The notes beneath the pieces were generated by a model. That model had not been told where the DNA came from. It made no database searches and worked only from the letters and a program-made list of their open reading frames with translations. Below, one piece after another: positions 16,708 through 26,438 of a stretch of DNA of 64,000 nt; position 1 is the stretch's first letter; each line of letters begins with the position of its first letter. Position numbers and translations under genes: made by a program. Source of the stretch: Roseovarius marisflavi (GTDB lineage Bacteria > Pseudomonadota > Alphaproteobacteria > Rhodobacterales > Rhodobacteraceae); NCBI RefSeq assembly GCF_900142625.1, contig NZ_FRBN01000002.1, forward strand, positions 1-64,000, in the 5' to 3' direction.

Positions 16708-17498
16708 GGTATACCGAAGTGATTAACCCAAAGACAGAAGGCGTTCAATCCGTTGCGCGCGCGCTCAGGCTTCTGAAAATCCTGAGCCAGAATGACGAAG
16801 GCCTGCGGGTGAGCGACATTGCCCGTCAGGCCGGGCTTGCGGTATCGACCACGCATCGGCTGCTGACCACGCTGGAGCTTCAGAATTTCAGCCAGTTCGA
16901 GCCGGATCGCGCGCTCTGGCATGTGGGGAGAGAGGCCTTTGCGGTCGGCTCTGCCTTTGGGCGGAGGCATAATTTCGTGGCCCCTGCACTGCCTTATCTG
17001 CGCCGGTTGCGGGATCTGACGCGCGAGACCGCCAATCTTGGCATCCTGGATCATGACGAGCTTGTGACCATAAGCCAGGTGGAAAGCCGCGAGATCATGC
17101 GCGCCATCTCGCCGCCGGGCGGGCGCGTGCCGACATTTTGTTCGGGCATGGGCAAGGCGATCCTGGCCACCTGGCAGGACGCCGATATCGCCGCTTTCGT
17201 GGCGCGCACCGGGTTTCACCCGATGACCAAACGCTCGCACCGCAACCTGACCACGGCGATGGTTGATATCAAGCGCATCCGCGCGCAGGGTTATGCGCTT
17301 GATGACGAAGAGCATGTGACCGGCCTGCGCTGTCTTGCGGCGGTGGTCTGGTCGGCGCAGGGTGAAGCGGCCTGTGCGATCTCGGTCTCGGGGCTGGCGG
17401 CGCGCCTGCCGGAGTCGCGCCTTGATGCGATCGGCAAACAGGTCGCCGACGCCGCGCGCGAGCTTACGCAAAAGCTGGGCGGCACGCCCCCGGCTTAG
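16701..17498 (+). CDS. IclR-family transcriptional regulator next to glcB
   Basis: The 265-residue protein has a winged helix-turn-helix at about residues 18-75 ([16 protein letters not shown], then [20 protein letters not shown]) and a C-terminal IclR effector domain (about 95-255) with [13 protein letters not shown]. Its position divergent from glcB, with palindromes between them, points to control of glyoxylate use. ATG 16701 sits inside a palindrome and has no good ribosome site. GTG 16719, with AAGG upstream, would give [16 protein letters not shown] and is an equally likely start. Confidence 0.9.
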   Translation: MERYTEVINPKTEGVQSVARALRLLKILSQNDEGLRVSDIARQAGLAVSTTHRLLTTLELQNFSQFEPDRALWHVGREAFAVGSAFGRRHNFVAPALPYLRRLRDLTRETANLGILDHDELVTISQVESREIMRAISPPGGRVPTFCSGMGKAILATWQDADIAAFVARTGFHPMTKRSHRNLTTAMVDIKRIRAQGYALDDEEHVTGLRCLAAVVWSAQGEAACAISVSGLAARLPESRLDAIGKQVADAARELTQKLGGTPPA

Positions 17499-18292
17499 GC
17501 CTCGCTCAGAAAATCCGCCAGAAGCATGTTGAACAGCGCGGGTTTTTCAAGGTGGGCGGCATGGGCCGTGCCCGGCACCACCGCAAGGCGCACATCCGGC
17601 AGCCCCTCCCATAGCGCCTGAACCTGAGGCCAGCGATAGGACCGGTCGCCATCGCCCCAGATCACAAGCGCGGGCATGCCCAGTTCGGCCAAGGCCGCGC
17701 GCCCGTCCCAATGCGCCATCGCATCCAGCGCCGCCAAAGCGGTGGCGGTGCTGGCCTGACGGCCAAGGGCGGCCACCAGATCAAAGCCCTGCCCCGCCGC
17801 GCCCTCGCGAAACCAGGTGGCGCCAATCCGGGCGATGGTCTTTTCCACCCCATCAACGCGCAGGCGCTCGCGGGAGGTCTCGATCGGCTCGAAACGGTTC
17901 GGCATCATGCCAAGCGGGCCAGTGCCATAAAGCACAAGCCGCGTGACCCGCTCCGGCACGAGCCGGGCCATTTCCTGTACGATCATGCCCCCCATCGAGT
18001 GGCCCAGAAGGGTGAACTCGGTCACGCCAAGCTCATCCAGCAGGGCCAGAACAGCATGCGCAAAATCACCTATCCGATCCGGGCCTTGCAGCCCCGCGTT
18101 CCCACCACAGCCCGGCAGATCGGGCGCAATCACATCAAAGCCCGGCGCGAAATGCGCGATCATGTCCTGCCATTGATCGGCCCCGCCAAGATAGCCATGC
18201 ACCAAGACCAGCGGCGAGCCCGACCCGGCACGCCGATAGCTCTGCGGCACGGAAATCGGCAGGTCGCTCAGCGCATCTGATCGGGCAGCCAT
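17495..18292 (-). CDS. Alpha/beta hydrolase downstream of TRAP genes
   Basis: The 265-residue alpha/beta hydrolase has the oxyanion segment LVHGYLGGADQWQ, the nucleophile elbow GHSMGG, an acid in WGDGDRSY and the catalytic histidine in GTAHAAHLEKP. It looks like a carboxylesterase, lactonase or C-C hydrolase of the MhpC type. Its start overlaps the end of the DctM gene by 25 bases, so it is co-transcribed with the TRAP transporter and may cleave the imported compound or its derivative. Its stop overlaps the convergent iclR stop by four bases. ATG 18292 gives MAARSDALSDLPISV. Confidence 0.85.
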   Translation of the reverse strand: MAARSDALSDLPISVPQSYRRAGSGSPLVLVHGYLGGADQWQDMIAHFAPGFDVIAPDLPGCGGNAGLQGPDRIGDFAHAVLALLDELGVTEFTLLGHSMGGMIVQEMARLVPERVTRLVLYGTGPLGMMPNRFEPIETSRERLRVDGVEKTIARIGATWFREGAAGQGFDLVAALGRQASTATALAALDAMAHWDGRAALAELGMPALVIWGDGDRSYRWPQVQALWEGLPDVRLAVVPGTAHAAHLEKPALFNMLLADFLSEA

Positions 18293-19569
18293 AGGGCGGT
18301 CTCCGGCAAGAGGATAAGAAGGGCAATCAACGCCACAAGCGCGCCGATGAACGGAAGGCAGCCCATGATGACATCGCCGATGGTGACCTGCCCGCGCCCG
18401 ATGCCCTGAATGACATAAAGGTTGAGCCCCACAGGCGGCGTCAGCACCGCGATCTCCATGGTGATGGTATAGACCACCCCGAACCAAATCAGATCAAACC
18501 CCGCCGCCGACATCAGCGGATAGATCGTCGGCAGAGTGATGAAGGTCATCGAGACCGGCTCGAGGAACATCCCCAAGACGATGTAGAAGGCCAGCACGAT
18601 CATCAGCACCACATAGGGCGAGAGATCAAAGCTCAGGAAGAGTTCGGTGAATTGCTGCGGCACGCGATAATAGGTCAGAACAAAGCCGAACAGCACCCCC
18701 GCCGACAACAAGAGGCCAAGATAGCCCATAGTCCGCATGGTCGCAAAAAGCGCCTCTTTAAAGCCCTGCCAGGTGAGCCCGCCCACCCCGAAGGCAAGGG
18801 CGACGGTCAACAGGGCGGCAACGGCGGCGGCCTCGGTCGGGGTGGCGATACCGGCGTAAATCGCGACGGTGATCACCAGACCGATCAACAGGATCGGGCC
18901 GACGGTGGCTAAAATCTGCATCAACGGCATGCGCATCGCATCTTCGCTGTTGGGGATGTCCTGCGGACGCAGGATGCCCCAGACCAGCACCACAAGAACG
19001 AAGGCCGAGACAAGCACCAGCCCCGGAATGACACCCGCGATGAACAGGTCGCCAATGCTCTGGTCGGTGACAATGCCGTAGAACAACAGGATCAGGCTGG
19101 GCGGGATCAGCACCGAAAGCGTGCCCCCCGCCGCCAGAACCCCCGCCGACAGGCGTTTGCCATAGCCAAGCCGAAGCATTTCCGGCAAGGCCACGCCGCC
19201 AATCGTCAGGGCGCCCACCATGGACGAGCCGCAAACCGCGCCAAACCCGGCGCAGGCCCCGATGGAGCCGTAAGCAGCAGAGCCGCGAATGCGCACGCCC
19301 TGATGCAGGAATTGGTAAAGGTTCGGGCCGATGCTCGACTTGCCGATCAGCTCGCCAAGGAACACGAAAAGCGGCACCGCCAGAAGGATATAGTCGATCC
19401 ATACCCCCCAGAGTTTAAGCTGTGACGAGACAAGCGATGTCTCAAAGCTCTGGATTTGCCAGAGGAACGGCAAGGACGCCGCCGCCAGTGCGAAAGGGAT
19501 CGGCAAGCCGATGGCGATCAGCAACATCAACAGACCCAAAAGGCCAAGGCCGACTTCATACCATTCCAT
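18268..19569 (-). CDS. TRAP transporter large membrane subunit (DctM family), system 1
   Basis: The 433-residue inner-membrane protein has about twelve hydrophobic helices. Its family blocks include PLFVFLGELIGKSSIG, GAVCGSSMVGALTIGGVALPEM and AGGTLSVLIPPSLILLFYG. DctM subunits couple sodium entry to uptake of organic acids handed over by a periplasmic binding protein. It follows the small subunit by one base and overlaps the downstream hydrolase start. The solute cannot be deduced from this subunit. Confidence 0.95.
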   Translation of the reverse strand: MEWYEVGLGLLGLLMLLIAIGLPIPFALAAASLPFLWQIQSFETSLVSSQLKLWGVWIDYILLAVPLFVFLGELIGKSSIGPNLYQFLHQGVRIRGSAAYGSIGACAGFGAVCGSSMVGALTIGGVALPEMLRLGYGKRLSAGVLAAGGTLSVLIPPSLILLFYGIVTDQSIGDLFIAGVIPGLVLVSAFVLVVLVWGILRPQDIPNSEDAMRMPLMQILATVGPILLIGLVITVAIYAGIATPTEAAAVAALLTVALAFGVGGLTWQGFKEALFATMRTMGYLGLLLSAGVLFGFVLTYYRVPQQFTELFLSFDLSPYVVLMIVLAFYIVLGMFLEPVSMTFITLPTIYPLMSAAGFDLIWFGVVYTITMEIAVLTPPVGLNLYVIQGIGRGQVTIGDVIMGCLPFIGALVALIALLILLPETALWLPDQMR

Positions 19570-19570
19570 G

Positions 19571-20080
19571 TCAGATCTCCGATTTCAGGTCGCTGGCCGG
19601 TGTCACCACCAGCCGTGCCAACCGCAAGGCCGCGTAGATGGAAAACAGGATCAGCGCCGCAGTCCCCGGCGCCCAGAACGCATAGCGCGGCCAGAGCAGG
19701 ATTTCCGATGAGGCGCCGGATTTGAACGCCCCCGTGGTGGCCTTGATCGCCGCGAGCGAGAAAAACAGCCCCACCGCCAGCATCAGCCCCATATTGAGAA
19801 GAGCAAAGCCCTTGCGCACCGCTGGCCGAAACCGGTCGGTCAGCATCGTGACGCGCGGATAGGCATCCTCGCGCAGCGCATAGGCGAGCCCGGCAAAGGC
19901 CACAGGAAACAGCAAAAGCGCGGTTGCCTCGGTGACCATCCGGTCGGGTGCGTTCATCGCATAGCGGGTGAAAACGCCATAGCTGATCCAGACCATCTGT
20001 ATCAGGACGATGACGCCCCCGAGAGCGGCCATAAAGATCACCACGCGTTCAAACAGCGCGATCATACGAGAGAGGGACAT
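19571..20080 (-). CDS. TRAP transporter small membrane subunit (DctQ family), system 1
   Basis: The 169-residue protein has four predicted helices and the DctQ pattern: an N-terminal FERVVIFMAALGGVIVLIQMVWISYGVFTR-type helix followed by short loops with REDAYPRVTMLTDR. It pairs with the DctM subunit encoded one base downstream. Length is typical for DctQ (150-230). Confidence 0.9.
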   Translation of the reverse strand: MSLSRMIALFERVVIFMAALGGVIVLIQMVWISYGVFTRYAMNAPDRMVTEATALLLFPVAFAGLAYALREDAYPRVTMLTDRFRPAVRKGFALLNMGLMLAVGLFFSLAAIKATTGAFKSGASSEILLWPRYAFWAPGTAALILFSIYAALRLARLVVTPASDLKSEI

Positions 20081-20149
20081 GCGACTGCCTCCGTTTTTGC
20101 GGAACAGGCCCGCCCCGGCATTGCGAGGGGCGGGCCGACTTGGCGCGAC

Positions 20150-21145
20150 TTAAGGTGCGTGCGAGGCGAAAAGCGCGCGGATATTGCCGGCAAGTTCCGC
20201 GCCACAGGCCGCATCGACCTCTTTGTCCCAGGTGCCCTGCACGCTGTCGATCAGGGCCATGCGCTGTTCCTGCGGAATGGAAACGGCGGCGCCGCCACCC
20301 TTCATCACCGCATTGCCGACGCGCTGATCAACCCAGTCTTCATAGCGCGGCTTGAGCCAGGTTTCGGTCTCGCTCGCCGCGGCCAGAACGGCGGCCTGTT
20401 CATCGGCGGTCATGCCGTTGAACTTGTCCATGTTCATCATGTAATTGACGTTGCCGTAAAACAGGTTGGCGTTGACCATATAGGGCATCACGCTCCAGAG
20501 CTTCCAGCTTGAATAGGTGGCAACGCCCATGTTGATGCCGTCAACCACGCCACGCTCGGCGGATTGGAACACCTCTTTGGGGGCCACGAAAACCGGCTGA
20601 CCGCCCCAGGTTTCGATCATCAGGCTGACCAGCGGCCCGATCGAGCGCACAAGCTTGCCATCGAGCTTGCCCAGATCCTCGATCCCATCCTCGAACCACC
20701 ATTCCTGGTCGTAGGAATAGTTCGAATTGAACACCGGCATCAGATTGACCTTGGCCGCCTCGTCCTTGACCAGAGCGGCATAGCCCGCGTCAAGCTCGAC
20801 CTGGTTTTCAAGGTCAATCGCCACCGGGTAAAGCGAGGTCACGCGATAGCAGGGCAGACGCTCGTCGGCGGGAATCCAGCTCATGTCAGAGACGCCGCCC
20901 TGAACCGCATCCACACCCTCGGACCAGCCATGCAGCGTGGACGAGGGGAAGATTTCAACCTTGACGCTGCCGCCGGTCTTTTCGCTGACCAGCTCGGCAA
21001 AATGCACGAAACCGTCATAGCGGATATCGGCCTCGTTCACATAGGTCGACAGGCGGATCACGGTTTCGGCCGTTGCCGGAAGGGCGGTGGTTGCGATTGC
21101 GGCGGCGGCGATCATCGGGGCCAGCGCTTTGCTTGTAAGTGTCAT
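20150..21145 (-). CDS. TRAP transporter solute-binding protein (DctP family), system 1
   Basis: The 331-residue periplasmic protein has a Sec signal peptide (about residues 1-26, ending ATTALPATAE). The mature DctP fold includes HFAELVSEKTGGSVKVEIFPSS near the N-terminus and the later signature segment with IGPLVSLMIETWGGQPVFV, in which an arginine just before (KLVRS) normally binds the substrate carboxylate. This suggests an organic acid ligand. It leads the operon, 70 bases before dctQ, and is divergent from a LysR regulator that probably controls it. Confidence 0.93.
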   Translation of the reverse strand: MTLTSKALAPMIAAAAIATTALPATAETVIRLSTYVNEADIRYDGFVHFAELVSEKTGGSVKVEIFPSSTLHGWSEGVDAVQGGVSDMSWIPADERLPCYRVTSLYPVAIDLENQVELDAGYAALVKDEAAKVNLMPVFNSNYSYDQEWWFEDGIEDLGKLDGKLVRSIGPLVSLMIETWGGQPVFVAPKEVFQSAERGVVDGINMGVATYSSWKLWSVMPYMVNANLFYGNVNYMMNMDKFNGMTADEQAAVLAAASETETWLKPRYEDWVDQRVGNAVMKGGGAAVSIPQEQRMALIDSVQGTWDKEVDAACGAELAGNIRALFASHAP

Positions 21146-21323
21146 AACTTTCTCCTGTTGGTGTTGCGCAATTGGGGTTTGACCGTTGATCGGCCTTATT
21201 TTGATGTTTCAAGCCTAGGCAAGAGCGGCGTAAAAATGCCAATTCAAACATAGTCTGAAACCATTCCGATCTTGCATAACGCGTAAGATCACCGCATTCT
21301 GATCGCGATACGCGAGGGGATGG

Positions 21324-22232
21324 GTGATGGATATCAACTGGTTACGCGACTTTGTCTGCCTTGGGCGCACACTCAATTTCACCCGCGCGGCGGAAGAGAG
21401 AAACATCACCCAATCGGCGTTTAGCCGTCGCATCAAGTCGCTGGAAAACTGGCTTGGCGAGCCTTTGATTGATCGCGCGACCTATCCGGTGCGCCTGTCA
21501 CCCGGCGGCGAGGCGTTCTTGCCGATTGCCCAGGATACCATCGCTCAGCTGACCGAGGCGCGACAGGCGATCCGCCAGACCGCCAGTGCCGACGCCCGGT
21601 TTCAGCGCTTTGCGGTACTGCATGCGATCTCTCTCAATTTCCTGTCGCCGCGCCTTGGCGCGCTTGAGGCGGCGCATCCAGATCTGCGCACGCGGGTGAT
21701 TTCCGACAGCCTCTCGACCTGTTGCCAGTTGCTCGCCGAGGGGTCTTGCGAATTCCTGATGTATTACCGCCATCAGGACGTGGCGCCGGTGATGGACGAG
21801 ACCCAATTCGTGCGCAAGGATATCGGCCGCGAGACATTGTTGCCGGTGGCCGAGGCCAGCGTCGCGACGCGCAAGGGCTGGTATCTGCCGGGCAAGACCG
21901 GGCAGGACATTCCCTATCTGTCCTATGACCCCAACACCTTTCTGGGCACCGTCGTTGATCAGATCATCGGTGATCGGACCACCTCGCTTGTGCAACGCTA
22001 CCGGGATGCGCTTGCCGAGGCGCTCAAGCGACGCGCCATGGGCGGCAGCGGGGTGGCGTGGCTGCCCGAAAGCTCGGTCACACAGGAATTGGCCAGCGGT
22101 CAATTGGTTCGCGTGGGCGGGCGCGATTGGCAGGCAAGGATGACGATTTCGCTGTTTTGCTCGCCCGACAAGCTTGACGAGACCGGGCGTCTGATCTGGG
22201 AAAGCTTTCCCGAGATATCCTGGACTTATTGA
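21324..22232 (+). CDS. LysR-family regulator divergent from TRAP system 1
   Basis: The 302-residue protein has an N-terminal LysR helix-turn-helix (MDINWLRDFVCLGRTLNFTR, then AAEERNITQSAFSRRIKSLE) and an effector-binding domain from about residue 90. It sits 178 bases from the divergent DctP gene. The pattern of a LysR activator next to its target suggests that it senses the imported solute or a catabolite. ATG 21324 has GGGGATGGGTG just upstream. Confidence 0.92.
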   Translation: MMDINWLRDFVCLGRTLNFTRAAEERNITQSAFSRRIKSLENWLGEPLIDRATYPVRLSPGGEAFLPIAQDTIAQLTEARQAIRQTASADARFQRFAVLHAISLNFLSPRLGALEAAHPDLRTRVISDSLSTCCQLLAEGSCEFLMYYRHQDVAPVMDETQFVRKDIGRETLLPVAEASVATRKGWYLPGKTGQDIPYLSYDPNTFLGTVVDQIIGDRTTSLVQRYRDALAEALKRRAMGGSGVAWLPESSVTQELASGQLVRVGGRDWQARMTISLFCSPDKLDETGRLIWESFPEISWTY

Positions 22233-22283
22233 CTTGGCACGTTCGAGACGCTCAAAACCGGTTGCCACTTTTAAGCAAAATGC

Positions 22284-23048
22284 CTAGGCGATCAGCGCCG
22301 ACAGCTCTTTGCCGGTGGCATACATCGCCTCGCGGTATTCAAGCGCGCGCGCGATATCAAAGCGTTGCGTCGGCGCGTGAAACGACAACGTGGCCATCAG
22401 CCGGTTGTTGATATCCCAAAGCGGCACCGCAAGTGCGATCATATCGGTCAGGAATTCCTCGCGGTCGAGCGAATAGCCCTGCTCCCTGATGGTTTCGATC
22501 TCGGCCAGAAGCCGGTCGATATCGGTGATCGTGTTGGGCGTTCTGGCGACAAGATCGGTCGCCGCCAGATACCGCTTAAGATGCGAGGGCACCAGCGAGC
22601 TCAGGTACATCTTGCCGCTGGCGGTGCAATAGAACGGCACCCGCGTGCCAACCTGAAGCTGGATGCGCAGGGGCCATTCGGTCTCGACCCGCTCGACATA
22701 GATCATCGCATCGCGATCCGGCAGCGCGATATTACAGGTCTCCCCCACCTCGCGGCTCAGCTTTTTCAGGATCGCCTGACGGGCGGTTCTGATCCTGAGC
22801 GACGACAGGATTCCTCCCGCCATCGTGCGCAGCCGCGGGCCCGGCGAATAGCTTCGCCCGTCAAGGTCACGCTGCACAAAGCCTTCTTCCTCAAGCGTCA
22901 TGAAGAGGCGGTGAATGGTCGGCTTGGGCAGGCCAAGCTTTGCATTCACCTCGGTCGGGGTCACCGGCACGCCTGCGCGCGCCATCTCTTCGATCACTGT
23001 CAACAGTCTCAGGTTCGTCGGGATGGTATCGTGTTTGTCCCCGTCCAT
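22284..23048 (-). CDS. IclR-family regulator of TRAP system 2
   Basis: The 254-residue protein has the IclR winged helix at about residues 8-70 (LRLLTVIEEMARAGVPVTPTE, then LGLPKPTIHRLFMTLEEEGF) and the C-terminal effector domain with FYCTASGKMYLSSL. It starts 13 bases after the DctM stop on the same strand and is therefore the last gene of the TRAP operon. It probably controls that operon and the divergent GMC oxidoreductase gene. Confidence 0.92.
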   Translation of the reverse strand: MDGDKHDTIPTNLRLLTVIEEMARAGVPVTPTEVNAKLGLPKPTIHRLFMTLEEEGFVQRDLDGRSYSPGPRLRTMAGGILSSLRIRTARQAILKKLSREVGETCNIALPDRDAMIYVERVETEWPLRIQLQVGTRVPFYCTASGKMYLSSLVPSHLKRYLAATDLVARTPNTITDIDRLLAEIETIREQGYSLDREEFLTDMIALAVPLWDINNRLMATLSFHAPTQRFDIARALEYREAMYATGKELSALIA

Positions 23049-23061
23049 GCCCCGTCTTCCA

Positions 23062-24420
23062 TCAATGTTGTGGCAATAGCACGGTCGAGAAGAACGGCAC
23101 CAGAGCCACCAAAATCCACACGGCTATCAATACGATAAGATAGGGCACCGTATAGCGCAGCAATCTGAAATAGGGAACGCCGGTCACCCCGGATGCGACA
23201 TAAAGGTTCAACCCGTAAGGCGGGGTGATGAACCCGATCGACGCGCCGACAAGGAAGATCACCGAAAAGTGGATCGGATCAATCCCGACCGAGGCCGCAA
23301 TCGGCGCCAGAATAGGGGCAAGGATGATGGTCACCGGCAGGCTTTCAAGCACCATGCCGGAAAAGAACACGATCACCATCGAGGTGAACAACACCGCGTG
23401 ATAGCCGCCCATCGAGGTCACGAAATCGCCGATCACCGCCTGTGCGCCAAGCAGCGACAGGATTTGCTGCATCACCACGGAAATCGCGATCAGCGGCGCG
23501 AGGATGCCCGAGATCTGGGCCGAGCGCACGACAATCGAAGGGATATCACGCAGGCGGAAGCCGTCAACCACCAGCATCGCGGCATAGGACCGCTCGACCG
23601 CAGGCAGATCGCGCTGACCGCGCATCAACTTGTTGAGCGGATAGCTGACCAGCCCGGCGATGACGCAAAAACCAACGGTCACGCCGGCCGCCTCGGTGGG
23701 GGAAAACTTGCCGGTGTAGATGCCCCAAAGGACAAGGCCGATGGCGAAAAAGCCAAGCCATGCGCCAAAGGCGGTCTTGAGAACCCGGTTGAGTTGCAGC
23801 GGGATAAGGTGGCCCCAGCCGTTCATCCGGCAGATCACCCAACAGGCGAACTGCATGCCGATGACCATCATCGCGCCCGGAAGGATACCGGCCACGAACA
23901 GCTCGGAAATCGGCAGGTTCATCAGGAACCCGTAAACGATGAAGATGATCGAGGGCGGGATGATGATCCCGACCGTGCCGCCCGCCGCCGCGGTGGCCGC
24001 GGAAAAGCGTTCGTCATAGCCGCCCTTGACCATTTCAGGATGCAGCATTGAGCCAATCGTCGCCGTTGTGGCGCTGTTGGAGCCCGAGATCGCAGCGAAA
24101 AGCCCGCAGGCGCCAAGCGCCGCCATCGCAAGCCCGCCGCGCATCCAGCCAAGACAGGCATAGGCAAAATCCGACAACCGCCGCGCGATCCCCGATTTGT
24201 TGATCAGATCGCCCGTCAGAATGAAAAGCGGCATCGCCAGAAGCGCAAAGCCCTTGCTGAACACGTTCAGCAATTCGGCCCCCATATTATCAAGCGTCAG
24301 CCCCAGAACAAAGGAACAGCCGATGACCCAATAGGCAATCACCAGGAAAACCGGCACGCCCATCATGAAAAAGAAAGTGACCCCAAGCGAGATCAACGTG
24401 ACCCATGTACCGTCGGTCAT
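23062..24420 (-). CDS. TRAP transporter large membrane subunit (DctM family), system 2
   Basis: The 452-residue multi-helix protein shows DctM blocks: MPLFILTGDLINKSGIARRL, GLFAAISGSNSATTATIG and AAGGTVGIIIPPSIIFIVYG. It forms the sodium-coupled channel for an organic acid or related solute. The start overlaps the DctQ stop by four bases (ATGA). It is clearly a different subfamily from system 1, being longer and poorly similar outside the core. Confidence 0.95.
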   Translation of the reverse strand: MTDGTWVTLISLGVTFFFMMGVPVFLVIAYWVIGCSFVLGLTLDNMGAELLNVFSKGFALLAMPLFILTGDLINKSGIARRLSDFAYACLGWMRGGLAMAALGACGLFAAISGSNSATTATIGSMLHPEMVKGGYDERFSAATAAAGGTVGIIIPPSIIFIVYGFLMNLPISELFVAGILPGAMMVIGMQFACWVICRMNGWGHLIPLQLNRVLKTAFGAWLGFFAIGLVLWGIYTGKFSPTEAAGVTVGFCVIAGLVSYPLNKLMRGQRDLPAVERSYAAMLVVDGFRLRDIPSIVVRSAQISGILAPLIAISVVMQQILSLLGAQAVIGDFVTSMGGYHAVLFTSMVIVFFSGMVLESLPVTIILAPILAPIAASVGIDPIHFSVIFLVGASIGFITPPYGLNLYVASGVTGVPYFRLLRYTVPYLIVLIAVWILVALVPFFSTVLLPQH

Positions 24421-25088
24421 GCCGGCTCCTCCCCGATGATGGCCTGCTTGATCAGCGGCTCACCTGATTTGTATCTGGCGATATCTTCCAGCAGGTTTTC
24501 AAGCACCCGCGCACTCATCAGCACGAAGGCCACCGGAATGGTCACCAGGAACCACCACAGCATGACATTGTCGGTGCCGCTCACGATCTGGAAATTGGTG
24601 GCCGAAAGCGCGGTCACCCGCATCGTGGCCGTAAAGACGATGACGCAGAACCCGAACCACAACACCGCATCAAGGGCGAGGGTAATCATCTGGCCCAGAC
24701 GGGGCATCATCGTGCGGAACTCGGCAAAGCTAAGGTGGGTGCGAAGACGCACGTTATAGGCACAGCCATACCAGGCCATGATCATGAACAAGAGCGGCGG
24801 CACCGTGGTCGACCAGGGCACCTGTTGGTTCATGGCAAAGCGGCGGAACACTTCGACAAAGATGATCGCGGCAATCAGAAGATAGCTATAGACCATGATC
24901 GTGCGTTCCAGATGCTTGTCCAGAAGCGGCACACGCTTGTAGAGCCAGAGCACAAACATCGAGCCCAGCAAAAGCAGGATACTGCCGAACACCCAGGCCC
25001 CTTGGGTGCGCAGGGCCTGATTGATTTCCCAAGAGTCGTTACTGGCAAAGGCCGGAATGATGGCCCAGGCTTCGGACAGAATGGACAT
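24417..25088 (-). CDS. TRAP transporter small membrane subunit (DctQ family), system 2
   Basis: The 223-residue protein has four to five hydrophobic helices and lies between the binding-protein gene and dctM, overlapping the latter by four bases. It is longer than an average DctQ because of an N-terminal extra helix (GSILLLLGSMFVLWLYKR). The core segment includes IFVEVFRRFAMNQQVPWS, typical of the family. Confidence 0.88.
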   Translation of the reverse strand: MSILSEAWAIIPAFASNDSWEINQALRTQGAWVFGSILLLLGSMFVLWLYKRVPLLDKHLERTIMVYSYLLIAAIIFVEVFRRFAMNQQVPWSTTVPPLLFMIMAWYGCAYNVRLRTHLSFAEFRTMMPRLGQMITLALDAVLWFGFCVIVFTATMRVTALSATNFQIVSGTDNVMLWWFLVTIPVAFVLMSARVLENLLEDIARYKSGEPLIKQAIIGEEPA

Positions 25089-25183
25089 CCGCTATGTTCC
25101 TTTTGGCTGTGGTGCTTATGGCCGTGCATCTGGGCCGGCGCGGGTCTCCCGCACCAGCCCTTGTTGACAGTATCGGGCGTGGC

Positions 25184-26416
25184 TTAGCCTTTCCACCACC
25201 GGCGCGGCTCGACATTCTCGGGCAGCATGTCGGCGGGCACTTCGCGCGCGACGTCATAGATTTCCTGATAGGTATCAAGACCACCCGACCATTTGTTGAG
25301 GCGATCGCGCCATTCGGTCCAGAGCTGGGGCTGGAACTCGGGGCTACACATTTCCTCGGCCATCTTGATCTGATCGTCGGCGAGGAAGGCGTTGCGCACG
25401 TTGTTCTGCGCAAAGATCGTGCCGGGCAGTTGCGGATCGCTAAAGCCGACGGTTTTGACAAGCGCCGCCTCGTTGGCCGCCTGCACGTGAACCTGTGCCC
25501 AATAGGCCGATTCCATCACCGCGTCCTGAAGATAGCCCTCAAGCCCGTCGAACACCGAAGCGTTCATCGAGGTATGCTCGGTGCCGCAGAAGAACTTGAG
25601 ATCGACGCACTGGCTGACCACCGGGGACATGTTGGCATAGGCCACGGCCGAGGCCCATGTTTCGGCGCCATCAATCAGGCCCTGCTTGAGACCATCAAGG
25701 GTTTCTTCCCAGGCCACCGGCACCGGGTTGAGGTTCAGCGCCTGCATCGCGATGCGGCCAAGCTGTGTGCCGGTGACGCGGTTCTTGGTGCCAAACAGCT
25801 CTTCAAGCTTGGTGACGGTCGGCTTGTTTTCCCAGCTCAGGCCGAGCTGAATACCGCGCAATTCGCAGTGGCTGAAGAGGAATTTCAGCCCGTGACGCTT
25901 TTCAAGCGGGTCACGCAGGACTTCCTGGCTCTTGGGGTGATACATGAAATGATACTGCGACGCGCGGCCGGGGAACATGAAGGCGTAATCGAGCACGTTG
26001 AGATAGGGCGCGCCACCGGCCGAGTTCTGGGTCGAGGCCGCGTAGATGTCGACAATGCCCTGCTGGGTTTTCTCAACGCAGGAGAGCTGGCCGCAAATCT
26101 GGTTGTCGCCGATAAATTCGATGCGGATTTCGCCGTCTGTACGCGATTCAAGGTCGCGCGCGAATTCAAGGGCGCCTGCCCGCTCGATAAGAAGGTTACG
26201 GGCATTAAAGCCGGCCGCGCCGAATTTCAGTGTATGCTTGGCGGGCTTGGAAAAGCGCCGCTCATAGGTCGATTCGGCGGCTGTTGCCAGATTGGCAAGG
26301 CTCATCGCGCCACCAAAGCTGCCGGCGGCAAGCAAGGTCGAGCTCATGCCGTAACGCCCCGCGAGACGGAACAGGTCCCGCCGCGAAATCTGGCCCATTT
26401 TATGATTGATTCCCAT
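25184..26416 (-). CDS. TRAP transporter solute-binding protein (DctP family), TAT-exported, system 2
   Basis: The 410-residue protein has a twin-arginine signal (QISRRDLFRLAGRYGMSS, then a hydrophobic run ending ATAAES), so it is likely exported folded. The mature region is a DctP-type binding protein with FARDLESRTDGEIRIEFIG near its start. It is longer than system 1 DctP (331). A strong AGGGAGGA site precedes two close ATGs; ATG 26416 is best spaced. It leads an operon dctP-dctQ-dctM-iclR and faces the GMC oxidoreductase gene. Confidence 0.92.
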   Translation of the reverse strand: MGINHKMGQISRRDLFRLAGRYGMSSTLLAAGSFGGAMSLANLATAAESTYERRFSKPAKHTLKFGAAGFNARNLLIERAGALEFARDLESRTDGEIRIEFIGDNQICGQLSCVEKTQQGIVDIYAASTQNSAGGAPYLNVLDYAFMFPGRASQYHFMYHPKSQEVLRDPLEKRHGLKFLFSHCELRGIQLGLSWENKPTVTKLEELFGTKNRVTGTQLGRIAMQALNLNPVPVAWEETLDGLKQGLIDGAETWASAVAYANMSPVVSQCVDLKFFCGTEHTSMNASVFDGLEGYLQDAVMESAYWAQVHVQAANEAALVKTVGFSDPQLPGTIFAQNNVRNAFLADDQIKMAEEMCSPEFQPQLWTEWRDRLNKWSGGLDTYQEIYDVAREVPADMLPENVEPRRWWKG

Positions 26417-26438
26417 TGTCATTCCTCCCTGAATTCCA

